From Desulforamulus reducens MI-1 (GTDB taxonomy: Bacteria; Bacillota; Desulfotomaculia; Desulfotomaculales; Desulfotomaculaceae), in contig NC_009253.1 of NCBI RefSeq assembly GCF_000016165.1, positions 2,452,332-2,516,331 of the forward strand: a stretch of DNA of 64,000 nt, read 5' to 3'. Position numbers and translations under genes: made by a program. Position 1 is the first letter of the stretch; the number at the start of each line of letters is the position of its first letter. The notes beneath the pieces were generated by a model that had not been told where the DNA came from, did no database searches, and was given only the letters and a program-made list of their open reading frames with translations. This document shows positions 45,510 to 54,193 of this stretch, one piece after another.

Positions 45510-45637
45510 TTTTCTGCCCCCCCTTAATTTACTGTTTGTTACTTTCATGATGATTTCATACAGAAATATTGTAAACTATTTCTATACAATTTTACAAGAA
45601 ATATTTACTTTAGTTACCATCTCCTTCTCATTAATGC

Positions 45638-45672
45638 AAAAAACCAGGAAACAATACGTTCCTGGTTTTTAG
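45638..45672 (-). terminator. Terminator after anti-sigma gene
   Basis: AAAAACCAGGAACG and its complement TTTCCTGGTTTTTT; symmetric, so it could act in both directions. Confidence 0.8.
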
Positions 45673-45735
45673 GCATTAATAAAAAGTATAAAACTTTTCG
45701 TAGGTATAAGGGGCACAATCCAAATTTATCTAATT

Positions 45736-46818
45736 TTATATAAGAGTTACTGTAATGAGACAATAGGTACTCCGTTCTTCTATTTGCTTAATCACATTAA
45801 CTTGTTCGGCTAAGGACGCATTGACCTGTGCCAACTGTTGTTGCAACTGGTCATCTGCAACTTCTGTCACCCTTTGTTCCAACTCAGCTTGCCTTTGTTT
45901 TAATGTTGTTAATATTTCTGTGGCTTGCTTATGCTGAACACTCAAATCCTTTTCCACAGGTAAATAATTTACCACTGCCCCCAGTTTTTGTAGGGAACTG
46001 CTAACTATGCCATAGGAATTCCTCGTCACTTTTATTTCCAGGGTACCACCTTCATTGGTTCCATAATAAGGTACAGTAATCGAAGCTCCATTAACTTGGA
46101 CAATCTGGTTAATGGCCTTTAAAGACTCTTCAACTTGATTAACGTCCAACTTCATAGTCATACTGTTTTCAACCAAACCCTCATTGGGGCTGGGTACAAA
46201 GCTTTCTACCTGCTTAGCAGAACTCGCAATTCCCGTTTTAGCTGAAGTTTTGGGAGAATTCTTAACAGCAGAACCATTCTCTGGTTCACCGGAGTTTCCT
46301 GGGGCCATGGGAGAAACGCTGGCATTAGGTTCCTGGCCCTTTGGTGGTTCTGATTTATTGGTTTTGTTTGGTTTTGGTTCAGTTGATTGTGGTTCTTGCC
46401 CTGGGATTGGGATTGTTATACCCTGCTTAGCGGGAGTAACGGGCAACAGAGGGTGTACTTCCTTTTGCCATAAAGAAGTAACCCCCAGTGTCATAACCAT
46501 TACAGCTGCCACAGCAACAGTACGGTACCAAGCACTCCTGGTAATATCTGTAATCCGGGCTAACCAACCCTTTTGTGCTATATTTGGCTCATGTGTCGAT
46601 AAGTGATCAATTCTCTCCATTAGCTTTTCCCGAAAATCAACCGGGGGAGTCAGTTCAGGAAGTTCCTGCAACAAAAGCACGGTTGCTTGGAGTTCTTCAA
46701 ACTCCGCCCTACATCTAAGGCAACTGGCCAAGTGTACCCGTACTTCATTGCACTCTTCTGAATTAAGTACCCCGTCCAGATAAGGGGACAGCATACCTAA
46801 AATATCGTGGCATTGCAC
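45736..46818 (-). CDS. Membrane anti-sigma factor with zinc finger (RsiW-like)
   Basis: A 360-residue protein. The N-terminal anti-sigma zinc finger is MQCHDILGMLSPYLDGVLNS followed by VRVHLASCLRCRAEF (HxxxCxxC). One membrane helix (about 105-122, WYRTVAVAAVMVMTLGVTSLW) separates it from a Pro/Ser/Asn-rich stalk and an extracytoplasmic DUF4349-like domain with a long coiled coil (LKQRQAELEQRVTEVADDQL). It should hold the ECF sigma factor encoded just upstream and release it on envelope stress, probably by proteolysis. Confidence 0.88.
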   Translation of the reverse strand: MQCHDILGMLSPYLDGVLNSEECNEVRVHLASCLRCRAEFEELQATVLLLQELPELTPPVDFREKLMERIDHLSTHEPNIAQKGWLARITDITRSAWYRTVAVAAVMVMTLGVTSLWQKEVHPLLPVTPAKQGITIPIPGQEPQSTEPKPNKTNKSEPPKGQEPNASVSPMAPGNSGEPENGSAVKNSPKTSAKTGIASSAKQVESFVPSPNEGLVENSMTMKLDVNQVEESLKAINQIVQVNGASITVPYYGTNEGGTLEIKVTRNSYGIVSSSLQKLGAVVNYLPVEKDLSVQHKQATEILTTLKQRQAELEQRVTEVADDQLQQQLAQVNASLAEQVNVIKQIEERSTYCLITVTLI

Positions 46819-46832
46819 GGAACATCCCTCCT

Positions 46833-47435
46833 TTACTTAGCTAGACGTTTGGCAGGAGTTATAAGTTCCATTTGCTTACTGATTTTCTCTTTTAAGGCCT
46901 GCCGAGCACGACTTAGCCGGGATTTAACTGTTCCCAAGGAACACCCTAAAATCTCTGCTATTTCCTCATAGGCCAATTCTTGAATCTCGCGCATAACAAT
47001 TATTTCTCGATAGTCATCTGAGAGAGTATTCAAACACGCCTGAATCATAGCCTGGGTCTCACTACGATCCAACATTTCTTCAGGTCCTGGGTCGTTGCTG
47101 CGAATTTCATATGTATTGCTGTTATTACTGTCGCTGGAGTTATCATCCAACGAAACAGTTGGCCTACGTTGCCGTTTCCGCAGTTCATCACGACAAACAT
47201 TCACAGTAATATGATAAATCCAGGTACTAAAACTGGAATCACCTCGAAAATTGGGAAGTGCCTGGTATATCTTGATAAAAGCATCCTGAGCCAGATCCGA
47301 GGCATCTGCATGATTCCCCATTAATCTGTAAGCAATTGTATAAACCTTATTCTCATATAAGCGAACTAGATGTTCAAAAGCTTCTCTATCACCTTTTTTG
47401 CTACGTTCAACAAGCAACTGATCTTCCAGGGGCAA
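46833..47435 (-). CDS. ECF sigma factor, SigW-like
   Basis: A 200-residue sigma-70-family ECF factor. Region 2: YTIAYRLMGNHADASDLAQD and FIKIYQALPNFRGDSSFSTW; region 4: YREIIVMREIQELAYEEIAE followed by ILGCSLGTVKSRLSRARQAL. The zinc-finger anti-sigma gene follows 14 bases later, the normal arrangement. It probably directs a cell-envelope stress regulon. No clear ECF promoter was found upstream, so autoregulation cannot be judged. Confidence 0.93.
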   Translation of the reverse strand: MPLEDQLLVERSKKGDREAFEHLVRLYENKVYTIAYRLMGNHADASDLAQDAFIKIYQALPNFRGDSSFSTWIYHITVNVCRDELRKRQRRPTVSLDDNSSDSNNSNTYEIRSNDPGPEEMLDRSETQAMIQACLNTLSDDYREIIVMREIQELAYEEIAEILGCSLGTVKSRLSRARQALKEKISKQMELITPAKRLAK

Positions 47436-47800
47436 GGGTCCCCCTCCTCTTTTGAAAGGTTTATTAATCTCTTCCAGAATATTTCAAAGTTAGCAAAAGG
47501 TTTCCAATCAACTAACCAGATAACTTAAAAATACTTTTCCAAAGTTAATCTTTCTACGCTGAGTCCTGTAATCCTTTAGCTAAAATAAGCCATCATTGGT
47601 ACTACTTGCCTAGAATAAGAAAAGAGTCTGTTTAAAAAGAAAATAGTTTTCCCTTATAATAAGACGCACTTATAACACCTTTTGTAACAAAACAAATTAT
47701 TTATTTTTTTATTTTTCTTGTCATAATACCAAAAAAAAATAATTTTTGCACTTGAAAATTTTTATCTATTCTCGTATAATAAATAAGCGGTCGATTTTAT
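47436..47800. other. AT-rich intergenic region before tRNA-Leu
   Basis: A 365-base gap with long A/T runs. It contains the tRNA promoter at its right end and presumably the leftward ECF sigma promoter. No gene is visible. Confidence 0.5.
47752..47780 (+). promoter_or_regulatory. Promoter of tRNA-Leu
   Basis: TTGAAA and TATAAT separated by exactly 17 bases, with the tRNA starting 20 bases after the -10 box. Confidence 0.85.
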
Positions 47801-47887
47801 GCCGAAGTGGCGGAACTGGCAGACGCACTGGACTCAAAATCCAGCGGTGTAACAACCGTGCGGGTTCGACTCCCGCCTTCGGCACCA
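47801..47887 (+). tRNA. tRNA-Leu (CAA)
   Basis: Acceptor GCCGAAG pairs with CTTCGGC and is followed by an encoded ACCA. The anticodon stem CTGGA/TCCAG holds the loop CTCAAAA, giving anticodon CAA (reads UUG). A long variable arm (CGGTGTAACAACCGTG) is as expected for Leu, and the T arm carries GGTTCGACTCC. Confidence 0.97.
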
Positions 47888-47905
47888 ATAAAATCTAGTT
47901 TTAAA

Positions 47906-47936
47906 ACACCAACCAATTGAGGTTGGTGTTTTTTTA
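47906..47936 (+). terminator. Terminator of tRNA-Leu
   Basis: AACACCAACC-AATTGA-GGTTGGTGTT followed by TTTTTTA. Confidence 0.9.
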
Positions 47937-48035
47937 TTCTAACACTGCTGTCCGCAAAAATAGGAGATGACCGTCGGTCATCCCCTTGTCCAAACCGAAT
48001 AATGGCAGAAAGATTAACTTATAACCTCCGGCCAA

Positions 48036-48308
48036 TTGATCAGGGGGTTTTTTATTTTACTGATTGGTGTTGGTACAGAAGCCATTTATGAAATACTCGA
48101 ATTTCTACTAGACATTGGTTTGGAACCGGTTATTAAAAACCAAGTTAATCTATTGGATACTGATTTGGATATGGTCTCTGATCTTATAGGTTCTTTTACC
48201 GCAGCATATCATGAGAGTTTTATAAGGCCGTCAATAAAGGATAGGGTATGTACCATTTTTACTAACTGGATTCTCTTAGTTTTAATACCTCCGCCTCTAG
48301 CCACTTAA
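48036..48308 (+). pseudogene. Fragment of membrane protein (YjdF/DUF2238-like)
   Basis: A frame without an ATG encodes FFILLIGVGTEAIYEILEFL and then DTDLDMVSDLIGSFTAAYH, resembling the C-terminal half of small integral membrane proteins of the DUF2238/YjdF type (E-x-x-E-F then D-x-x-D-L). There is no ribosome binding site and no N-terminal half, so it is probably a decayed remnant. The end overlaps the next gene, which is on the other strand. Confidence 0.4.
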
Positions 48309-48711
48309 CGTAATTAAGGTCAGTTTTACTTTCTATGTATTCTTTGTATAACTCATTGCCTTGCCCAACTTCAAAGGGAAGTTCATTTTTAGCTTCTACA
48401 AAAAACTCTACAATTCTGTTCTCAGGGTAGAAGAATGACTCACTCCACTTTACAAATTTTCCATTCTCCCCCTCAAATACGGGTTGTTCAAATATTTTGT
48501 TGTGTGCCTCAAAATTTGTCAAATCACAAACAATATGTACCATATCTTGCTTTTCAGCAACATGTGTCAGACTTGCCATCATACCAGTTTCAAGCCCTGT
48601 GGAGTATTCCCTTATGTCCTGAGTAAAGGTTATCGTTGGTTGTTTTTCTGTAAAAGCTATAAAAGGCTTGTCATCCCTATTAATTATGTCCCAAAATTCT
48701 CTTGCCTGCAA
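48262..48711 (-). CDS. Hypothetical protein
   Basis: A 149-residue acidic, soluble protein: MQAREFWDIINRDDKPFIAF at the start, HIVCDLTNFEAHNKIFEQPV in the middle, and a helical C-terminus (YVKWLEAEVLKLRESS). No motif or family is recognised. It starts at TTG with AAGGGG rather far upstream, so the exact start is uncertain. Confidence 0.55.
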   Translation of the reverse strand: MQAREFWDIINRDDKPFIAFTEKQPTITFTQDIREYSTGLETGMMASLTHVAEKQDMVHIVCDLTNFEAHNKIFEQPVFEGENGKFVKWSESFFYPENRIVEFFVEAKNELPFEVGQGNELYKEYIESKTDLNYVKWLEAEVLKLRESS

Positions 48712-48882
48712 AAAGAATCATCCCCTTCTTAATATAATTTTGCCCTATTTTACATAAATCTACCTTATGAATTATACGGAAAGTGTGACTTATTTTAAAC
48801 AACTATATAGAAAAATCTGTGTTCGAAATAAGCAGGAATTGTTGTTGAAATTACTTAACAAAAAATCCTTATTATGATTTTG

Positions 48883-48914
48883 ACAAAAAACAAAACCACT
48901 GCCAAGGGCAGCGG
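48883..48914 (-). terminator. Terminator of histidine phosphatase gene
   Basis: CCGCTGCC-CTT-GGCAGTGG on the minus strand, then TTTTGTTTTTT. Confidence 0.85.
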
Positions 48915-48937
48915 TATCAAAGATGCTTACTCATCCT

Positions 48938-49531
48938 TTAAAGGGTGACGATCCTGAATTGCCTGTTCAAAAGCTTAATTCTATATTTACCCTTCTCATA
49001 ACCAATGATGTTGAGACAACCATAGTCTTGACTAATACGAAAAAGGTTTTCCAGTGGCATACCCAGCATATGACAAAGAAGCACACGGTTTACCCCTGCA
49101 TGACCGGCAATTAAAATATTGCCGGTGGTTCTTTGCATTAATTCATCTAACTTAGCCAATACCCTTTGGCTGCACTGACTAAAACTTTCTCCGCCGGGTG
49201 GACAGAAGTTAGCTATGTCTTTTCCCCTTTGCATAAAATCCTGGGGAAATTTGCGGCGGATTTCTTCAAAGTATCGCCCTTCCCACTCCCCCAGGTAAAT
49301 TTCCCTTAGGCTCAGGCTGACAGTTGGCCTTAGATTATGCTTTTCTGCAATTATTTCAGCCATTTGTCGTGAACGCTGTAAATCACTGCAAAAAATAGAG
49401 TTCAAGCGAACACAGCTAAGCTCCTCCTTTAGACGATTGGCTTGATTGATACCTAATTCACTGAGAGGCAGATCAAGCTGACCGATAAATCTTTTTCCAC
49501 CCTTTGTTTTAATTGCTCCGTGCCTAATTAA
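48938..49531 (-). pseudogene. Histidine phosphatase (PGM-like), 5' end lost at IS
   Basis: Up to the IS end the frame reads LIRHGAIKTKGGKRFIGQLD and then LPLSELGINQANRLKEEL, NSIFCSDLQRSRQMAE and ILIAGHAGVNRVLLCHMLGM. This is the histidine phosphatase (phosphoglycerate mutase-like) fold with catalytic RHG and the second His in GHAG. Only the first few residues and the start codon are missing, cut by IS1380 copy 2. An internal ATG (49405) would lose the catalytic RHG. Relatives of this subgroup include alpha-ribazole phosphatase; the substrate is unknown. Confidence 0.8.
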
Positions 49532-51366
49532 ACTTGAAATCGGAAAGTAGCTTCCCGAGCTTGACTTAATCCCTCAAATAACCAAATTTTAGGGCATTAA
49601 ACCACTGTTTTTATGGTCTCTGAAATTCTTGGCGTCTGGAATATGGTATTACTCCTAAGTACCCCAATAAAGGCTAGGTTTTAGGGTACAGTTAATAAGA
49701 CCCCTTTTGGGGGATCAGTGACACCAGATATTTAGGTCGTCCGATGTTTGTTTAACCGGAACTTACTGCAACCCATGCCTGTGTGCAGAGAAATTCTTGT
49801 AGTTTTTCCTTGGCATTTTTCAAAACCTTTTGTAGCCAGGGATTAGGGGCTAACTTTATATGGCGGTAACGGTCGTTGCCTACAATGTTCCCAGGTACAT
49901 TCAGTATTTTGCGGCGGATAGTTGGCACTTCAGCACGACTGTCTTTGCCATCCAATAAGACCAAGCGAAACCAGTTGAGAATGTTATACGATAATACTTT
50001 GAGCCACATAAAGGCTATATTTCGATCCAACTCTGCCTGACTCATTTTTTCAAAGCCTAGACCAACCTTGAGTTCATCAATTTTGTTTTCAATATTGCAA
50101 CGCTTATTGTATTGGTGCCATACCTCCTCTGGGTTGTACTCGTCGCTAGAAGTAATTATCACTTGGTAATCAAATGTCTTTAGGTCAAAGTTAAGTTGCT
50201 CACCAGATACCTTTGGTTCTTGAGTTTCACGGATAAATACAAACCTGCGGGCTTTGGACCATTTAGGCAATGGAGGAGTAATTTCTGCTGCAGCGTAGTG
50301 GTTGCTCAAAGGCTGCCATCGTTCCTGATCATCAAGGTATTTAATGACTTTTTTCATATTACTGGTGAGCTTAGCCTTACAAATATACTCAATGCCCTGT
50401 TCTTCCAGGTAGGCGAAGTTATCTTCATCAAAAAAACCTTTATCCATGCGTATGCCTTTTACGAGGATATTCTGGTTGGCTAAGATCTCTAGTGTCTCTT
50501 TAAGAAACTCCATAAATTGGCCGTTACTGGCGACATTCCCACTATATAAGCCAGCATTGACCAGTTCGCAAGTTCCGGAGATAAACGCTACTTTTACTTT
50601 GTAGGAAGGTCGCCCGTGATACCGGGGATTGTAACCGACTTTTGATCCCTCCTGTTTACCGAAAACAGTGAGGACACTGTCGTCAATATCCAGCCAGACT
50701 TCGCGGGATTGGTCGCATTTGGCCTTTAAGGATAACAGTTCCTGATTCACCAGAGACAATTGGTCTAATGCCTCCTGCTCACATATAAGAGATACAAAGT
50801 TTCGCAAGGTGCTCTCGTCAGGCACTTGTGTTACTTCCTTAATTTTCTGGTACCCAGGATCAGTTTGTAGAGCATTCATATGAGAAAACCGCAATAATCC
50901 CAATGAGAGGGCATCAATGATCGTATCCAACAACTCTGTATCAGAGTATTTACAGTTATGATGCCGCTTAAGAGAGACCCGTTTAAGCATACCGGGTAAA
51001 TCAACAGCCTTCTTAAAAGCCTCTAGTATACCAAAACTTCCATAAGCGGTTACAGACGAATTGTCAAACCTAAGCGGAAGATCGCTTTTGCTAGTCTGGT
51101 GTTGTAGGGAATTTAATTTCTTTTGGTATTTGCGTTCCAAGTTACGTCGTTGTTGACGGGACATAGTTTCAAGTTGATTTGTGGTAATAAGTTGTGATAC
51201 CATCATTTTAGAGGGTCACCATCCTTTGGAATGATTTGGTTTGGTCACTAAAACATTTCCAGCTAAGGAGTGGTGTACCCTTTTTTTTGCTAAAATTTTT
51301 ACACGTAAAAATGACTTTGAAGCCTTGACGTTAGAGGATTTCTAAAAGTTACTTTCCGAATCCAAG
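49532..51366 (-). mobile_element. IS1380-family element, copy 2
   Basis: 1835 bp, almost identical to copy 1 and in reverse orientation, with the same imperfect inverted ends. The flanks are TTAA on the left (49528-49531) and TTAT on the right (51367-51370), so the target duplication matches at only three of four bases. It separates the truncated histidine phosphatase from the 97-residue gene on the right. Confidence 0.9.
49752..51206 (-). CDS. IS1380-family transposase, copy 2
   Basis: 484 residues, the same as the transposase at 8005 except for Leu to Pro in AEITPPLPKW. All motifs (WLDIDDSVLTVFGK, GIRMDKGFFDEDN, RCNIENKIDELKVG) are intact, so both copies may be active. The two inverted copies 40 kb apart could support inversion of the DNA between them. 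Confidence 0.92.
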   Translation of the reverse strand: MMVSQLITTNQLETMSRQQRRNLERKYQKKLNSLQHQTSKSDLPLRFDNSSVTAYGSFGILEAFKKAVDLPGMLKRVSLKRHHNCKYSDTELLDTIIDALSLGLLRFSHMNALQTDPGYQKIKEVTQVPDESTLRNFVSLICEQEALDQLSLVNQELLSLKAKCDQSREVWLDIDDSVLTVFGKQEGSKVGYNPRYHGRPSYKVKVAFISGTCELVNAGLYSGNVASNGQFMEFLKETLEILANQNILVKGIRMDKGFFDEDNFAYLEEQGIEYICKAKLTSNMKKVIKYLDDQERWQPLSNHYAAAEITPPLPKWSKARRFVFIRETQEPKVSGEQLNFDLKTFDYQVIITSSDEYNPEEVWHQYNKRCNIENKIDELKVGLGFEKMSQAELDRNIAFMWLKVLSYNILNWFRLVLLDGKDSRAEVPTIRRKILNVPGNIVGNDRYRHIKLAPNPWLQKVLKNAKEKLQEFLCTQAWVAVSSG

Positions 51367-51635
51367 TTATAAATAACTAGCATATTTTCCTCAACTTCTA
51401 TTTTCATTTTTACATAATCATTTTTAACAGAATCAAAACCCATATAGTAAAGCAAATTATTATAGTTACTTCTTGTTGTCCTCACTATTAAGTCCCCATC
51501 GGAACTAAGTCCATAGTCAAAGAAGTAAAGCTTGCAATTATAATTGTTTTTAAAGAGAACTTTTTGTTCCTCAGTGAATTTTTGCAATTCTACTCCTTCC
51601 AGTTGTTTTTTAACCCTTTCTATTAGTTCTTGCAT
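51342..51635 (-). CDS. Hypothetical protein, 3' end altered by IS
   Basis: A 97-residue protein, MQELIERVKKQLEGVELQKF and then CKLYFFDYGLSSDGDLIVRT, with GGAGGTACC upstream. The last codons (LDSESNF) come from the IS end. Without the element and one target copy the frame would read MLVIYN and stop, so the insertion probably hit the stop codon and added about six residues. The family is not recognised. It follows the riboswitch-controlled gene by 66 bases in the same direction and may share its transcript. Confidence 0.5.
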   Translation of the reverse strand: MQELIERVKKQLEGVELQKFTEEQKVLFKNNYNCKLYFFDYGLSSDGDLIVRTTRSNYNNLLYYMGFDSVKNDYVKMKIEVEENMLVIYNLDSESNF

Positions 51636-51701
51636 GATTCGGTACCTCCTTAAGTGCTAGGATAACTACTTACTGTATGACATAGTACAAATTATCCTTC
51701 A

Positions 51702-52103
51702 CTAAGAATGATGGCTTTGACAACTGCTTTGTCCATAAATGCTCTGCAAGCGAACAGCTGCCAGCATACCAGGTTTTAGCATGTACCGCTTACTCCCATG
51801 TCCAATAAAATAATATTCATCCTTTGTATGGTCAAACATAAGTCGGCCGATTTGCCAACCTGTTACCCCATTATCTTCTATGAGAACTTCTAGGGGGTAA
51901 CCTTCCTTTAACAAAATATCCTCACCTTCCAGGCGAAACTGTCCGCCATGGACTTGAGATAACTTTCCTTCGCTACGTTGCTGTAATAGATAGTCAACAG
52001 CTTGAGACAGAATATTTATATCATCAAGATAACTTTCACACACATCGGTTAACCTGTCCAATTCCACTTGTTTATTATTAACCAATTCTTTTACCTTAGT
52101 CAT
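51702..52103 (-). CDS. Unknown protein behind a Moco-family riboswitch (DUF5348-like)
   Basis: A 133-residue protein starting MTKVKELVNNKQVELDRLTD (ATG at 52103, six bases after GAGGAGG). A helical N-terminus (about 1-50) is followed by a small beta domain with GGQFRLEGEDILLKEGYPLE, TGWQIGRLMFDHTKDEYYFI and GHGSKRYMLKPGMLAAVRL, a pattern like DUF5348. No metal or cofactor motif is evident and the tail is His/Ser-rich. It lies directly behind an aptamer plus terminator. The function is unknown; the control suggests a link to Mo/W cofactor status. Confidence 0.6.
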   Translation of the reverse strand: MTKVKELVNNKQVELDRLTDVCESYLDDINILSQAVDYLLQQRSEGKLSQVHGGQFRLEGEDILLKEGYPLEVLIEDNGVTGWQIGRLMFDHTKDEYYFIGHGSKRYMLKPGMLAAVRLQSIYGQSSCQSHHS

Positions 52104-52118
52104 GACTGCCTCCTCATA

Positions 52119-52167
52119 AAAAATTAAAAACCAGGATCTCTGCAAGAAGCAGGCAGACCCCGGCCAA
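52119..52167 (-). terminator. Riboswitch expression-platform terminator
   Basis: GGCCGGGGTCTGC pairs (with G-U pairs) with GCAGAGATCCTGGTT around CTGCTTCTT, followed by TTTTTAATTTTTT, 15 bases before the start codon. Confidence 0.7.
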
Positions 52168-52286
52168 AAAAACACGACCAAGCATATACCGGCTCCTTTC
52201 CACACGGGAGGCCTACCAATTTCTCAGTAAACCCTAACGGCCGGGAGATCATAGCAAGTGCCTTAGACCAAGCGGCTCGGAGACAA
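52168..52286 (-). promoter_or_regulatory. Moco-family riboswitch aptamer (copy A)
   Basis: On the minus strand CTCCGAGC, GGCCGTTAGGGTTT, GAGAAA and AGGCCTCCCGTGTGGAAAGG appear in the same order and spacing as in the tupA leader. These blocks fit the molybdenum/tungsten cofactor (Moco) RNA motif. It is followed by an intrinsic terminator and then the DUF5348-like gene. Confidence 0.7.
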
Positions 52287-52544
52287 GTTATTACACAATA
52301 TAGCAAAAATCGTACCAATACGAAATGTTCCTATTTAAAACAAATTGGGGATATTCCGCACATCAAATGTTCCATTTTGGAAATAACTGTTCCAAAAACA
52401 AACGAAAAATTAGTTTCTAAAATTACATTCTATAGCAGTTTCATTATCCCTCTATCATTGTTAAATTTGCTGATAAATTATAGCAGATAGCCCCACCATT
52501 TGGTGAGGCTACGTTAAAGATCATTTGGATTCTCATAAAACTAT
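52287..52544. other. Upstream region of riboswitch and helicase 3' flank
   Basis: AT-rich. On the minus strand TATATT at about 52295-52300 could be the -10 box of the riboswitch transcript. CGAAATGTTCC (52321) and AAATGTTCCATTTTGGAA (about 52364) resemble the AACATT operator-like repeats near ADH-2. A hairpin TAGCCTCACC/GGTGGGGCTA (52488-52511) follows the helicase gene but lacks a clear T run. Confidence 0.4.
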
Positions 52545-53993
52545 CTATATAGAAGGTCTTTTCTTACCGCGCCGATGACCCTTAAACTCCCCTCTTTTTT
52601 TTCCCTCTATTTTACCACGGTTATCCTTGTACGGTTTCCTCATCCGGGGCTGAAAGGACTCTGCCTTCTTTGAACGAAGGGGTCTTTCTTCTGTTAATTG
52701 AACAGGTGTTCGATCCGGTTCCTTGGTTATCATCCTCAGGGCCGCCGCCACAAGGGTCGCAGCATCCTGTTCAATTAATAAATCCTCTGCCAGTCTACGA
52801 TAATGTTCGAAGCCACCCTCTTCCACAACTTTTAATAATTTTTCCACAGCCAGTCGTTGTTGCCCTTCTATGACTTCTTTGATGGTGGGTATGGGTCGAC
52901 GACTGATCTTGTGTTTGGTTATTCTTTCGATAAGCCTTAGATGATTCATTTCTCTGGGGGTAACAAAGGTTATGGCTTCACCTTTTTTGCCGGCTCGGCC
53001 GGTACGACCTATGCGGTGGACATAGCTTTCCGGGTCCTGGGGGATATCAAAGTTATACACATGGGTTACACCACTGATATCTAACCCCCTGGCTGCTACA
53101 TCCGTTGCCACCAAAACCTCAATTATACCCTCCTTAAACTGACGCAAAACACTTTCTCGCTTGGACTGGGTAAGATCACCGTGAATACCTTCAGCAGAAT
53201 AGCCCCGCTTGCTTAAGGCCTCGTAAAGTTCATCAACCCTCCGTTTGGTCCGTCCAAAAACAATGGCCAGATCCGGAGATTGAATATCCAAAAATGTAGA
53301 GAGAACTTCAAATTTTTGCTTTTCCTGTACCTCTACGTAACTTTGATCAATACTGGGTACAGTAACTTCTTTGGCCTTAATAGCAATAAACTCGGGGTTT
53401 TTTAGGAATCGTCGGGCTAATTCTTGAATGGGTTTTGATATTGTAGCAGAGAAAAGTAGGGTCTGACGTTCCTCAGGAACCTGTTGTAATATCTCCTCAA
53501 TATCTTCAATAAATCCCATATTGAGCATCTCATCAGCTTCATCTAAAACCACCATGGTAAGCTCATTTAGACGAATGGTTTTTCTTTTCATATGGTCCAT
53601 TAGCCTTCCCGGAGTACCGACTATGATGTGGGGTTTTTTCTTTAGGGCTCTAATTTGACGATTAATGTCTTGTCCGCCGTAAACAGGCAGGGTATGGATT
53701 CCTTTAACTTGCCCAATCCTGTTCATTTCCTCTGCCACCTGAACGGCCAGTTCCCGAGTTGGTGTTATAATGAGTCCCTGGATTGTATCTTGTTGCCGTG
53801 AAAATCTTTCTACCATAGGTATTCCAAAGGCAGCAGTCTTTCCTGTTCCTGTGTGGGCCTGTCCGATTAAGTCTCCCCCAGACAAAGCAATGGGAATAGC
53901 TTTTTCTTGAATTGGCGTAGCTTCTTCAAAGCCCATGAGCTTTATTGATTCGCTCACAGACTTACTAAGACCAAGCTCATAAAAACTGGACAT
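52545..53993 (-). CDS. cshA: DEAD-box ATP-dependent RNA helicase, CshA-like
   Basis: A 482-residue protein starting [20 protein letters not shown] (ATG at 53993 with AAGGAGTG upstream; longer upstream reading lacks a site). DEAD-box motifs are all present: Q motif [77 protein letters not shown] and [13 protein letters not shown]. The basic C-terminal tail ([20 protein letters not shown]) binds RNA. It unwinds RNA in decay, ribosome assembly or cold adaptation. Confidence 0.94.
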   Translation of the reverse strand: MSSFYELGLSKSVSESIKLMGFEEATPIQEKAIPIALSGGDLIGQAHTGTGKTAAFGIPMVERFSRQQDTIQGLIITPTRELAVQVAEEMNRIGQVKGIHTLPVYGGQDINRQIRALKKKPHIIVGTPGRLMDHMKRKTIRLNELTMVVLDEADEMLNMGFIEDIEEILQQVPEERQTLLFSATISKPIQELARRFLKNPEFIAIKAKEVTVPSIDQSYVEVQEKQKFEVLSTFLDIQSPDLAIVFGRTKRRVDELYEALSKRGYSAEGIHGDLTQSKRESVLRQFKEGIIEVLVATDVAARGLDISGVTHVYNFDIPQDPESYVHRIGRTGRAGKKGEAITFVTPREMNHLRLIERITKHKISRRPIPTIKEVIEGQQRLAVEKLLKVVEEGGFEHYRRLAEDLLIEQDAATLVAAALRMITKEPDRTPVQLTEERPLRSKKAESFQPRMRKPYKDNRGKIEGKKRGEFKGHRRGKKRPSI

Positions 53994-54193
53994 AAATACA
54001 CTCCTTTTTTCTTTAAGAGACTTTATTCTATAAAATGACCAGATCAAAAACGTTATATTCCTTAATTCTGGGCACCAGCATTTAATTGTACCAAAGGAGT
54101 TAACCATTTACAAATTTAAGATTACTTTTTCTCAATACCTTAGGCAAGCTTTCCCAAAACACTAAAAAGGAGGCATTGCCCCCTTCTTTAAAG

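Noticed and set aside
49528-51371. Idea that MLVIY at the right of the IS was the lost N-terminus of the histidine phosphatase (MLVIY-LIRHG)
   Set aside because: It fits well by eye, but joining the flanks needs a two-base loss, and the same frame belongs to the upstream 97-residue gene, which stops naturally after MLVIYN when the element is removed.
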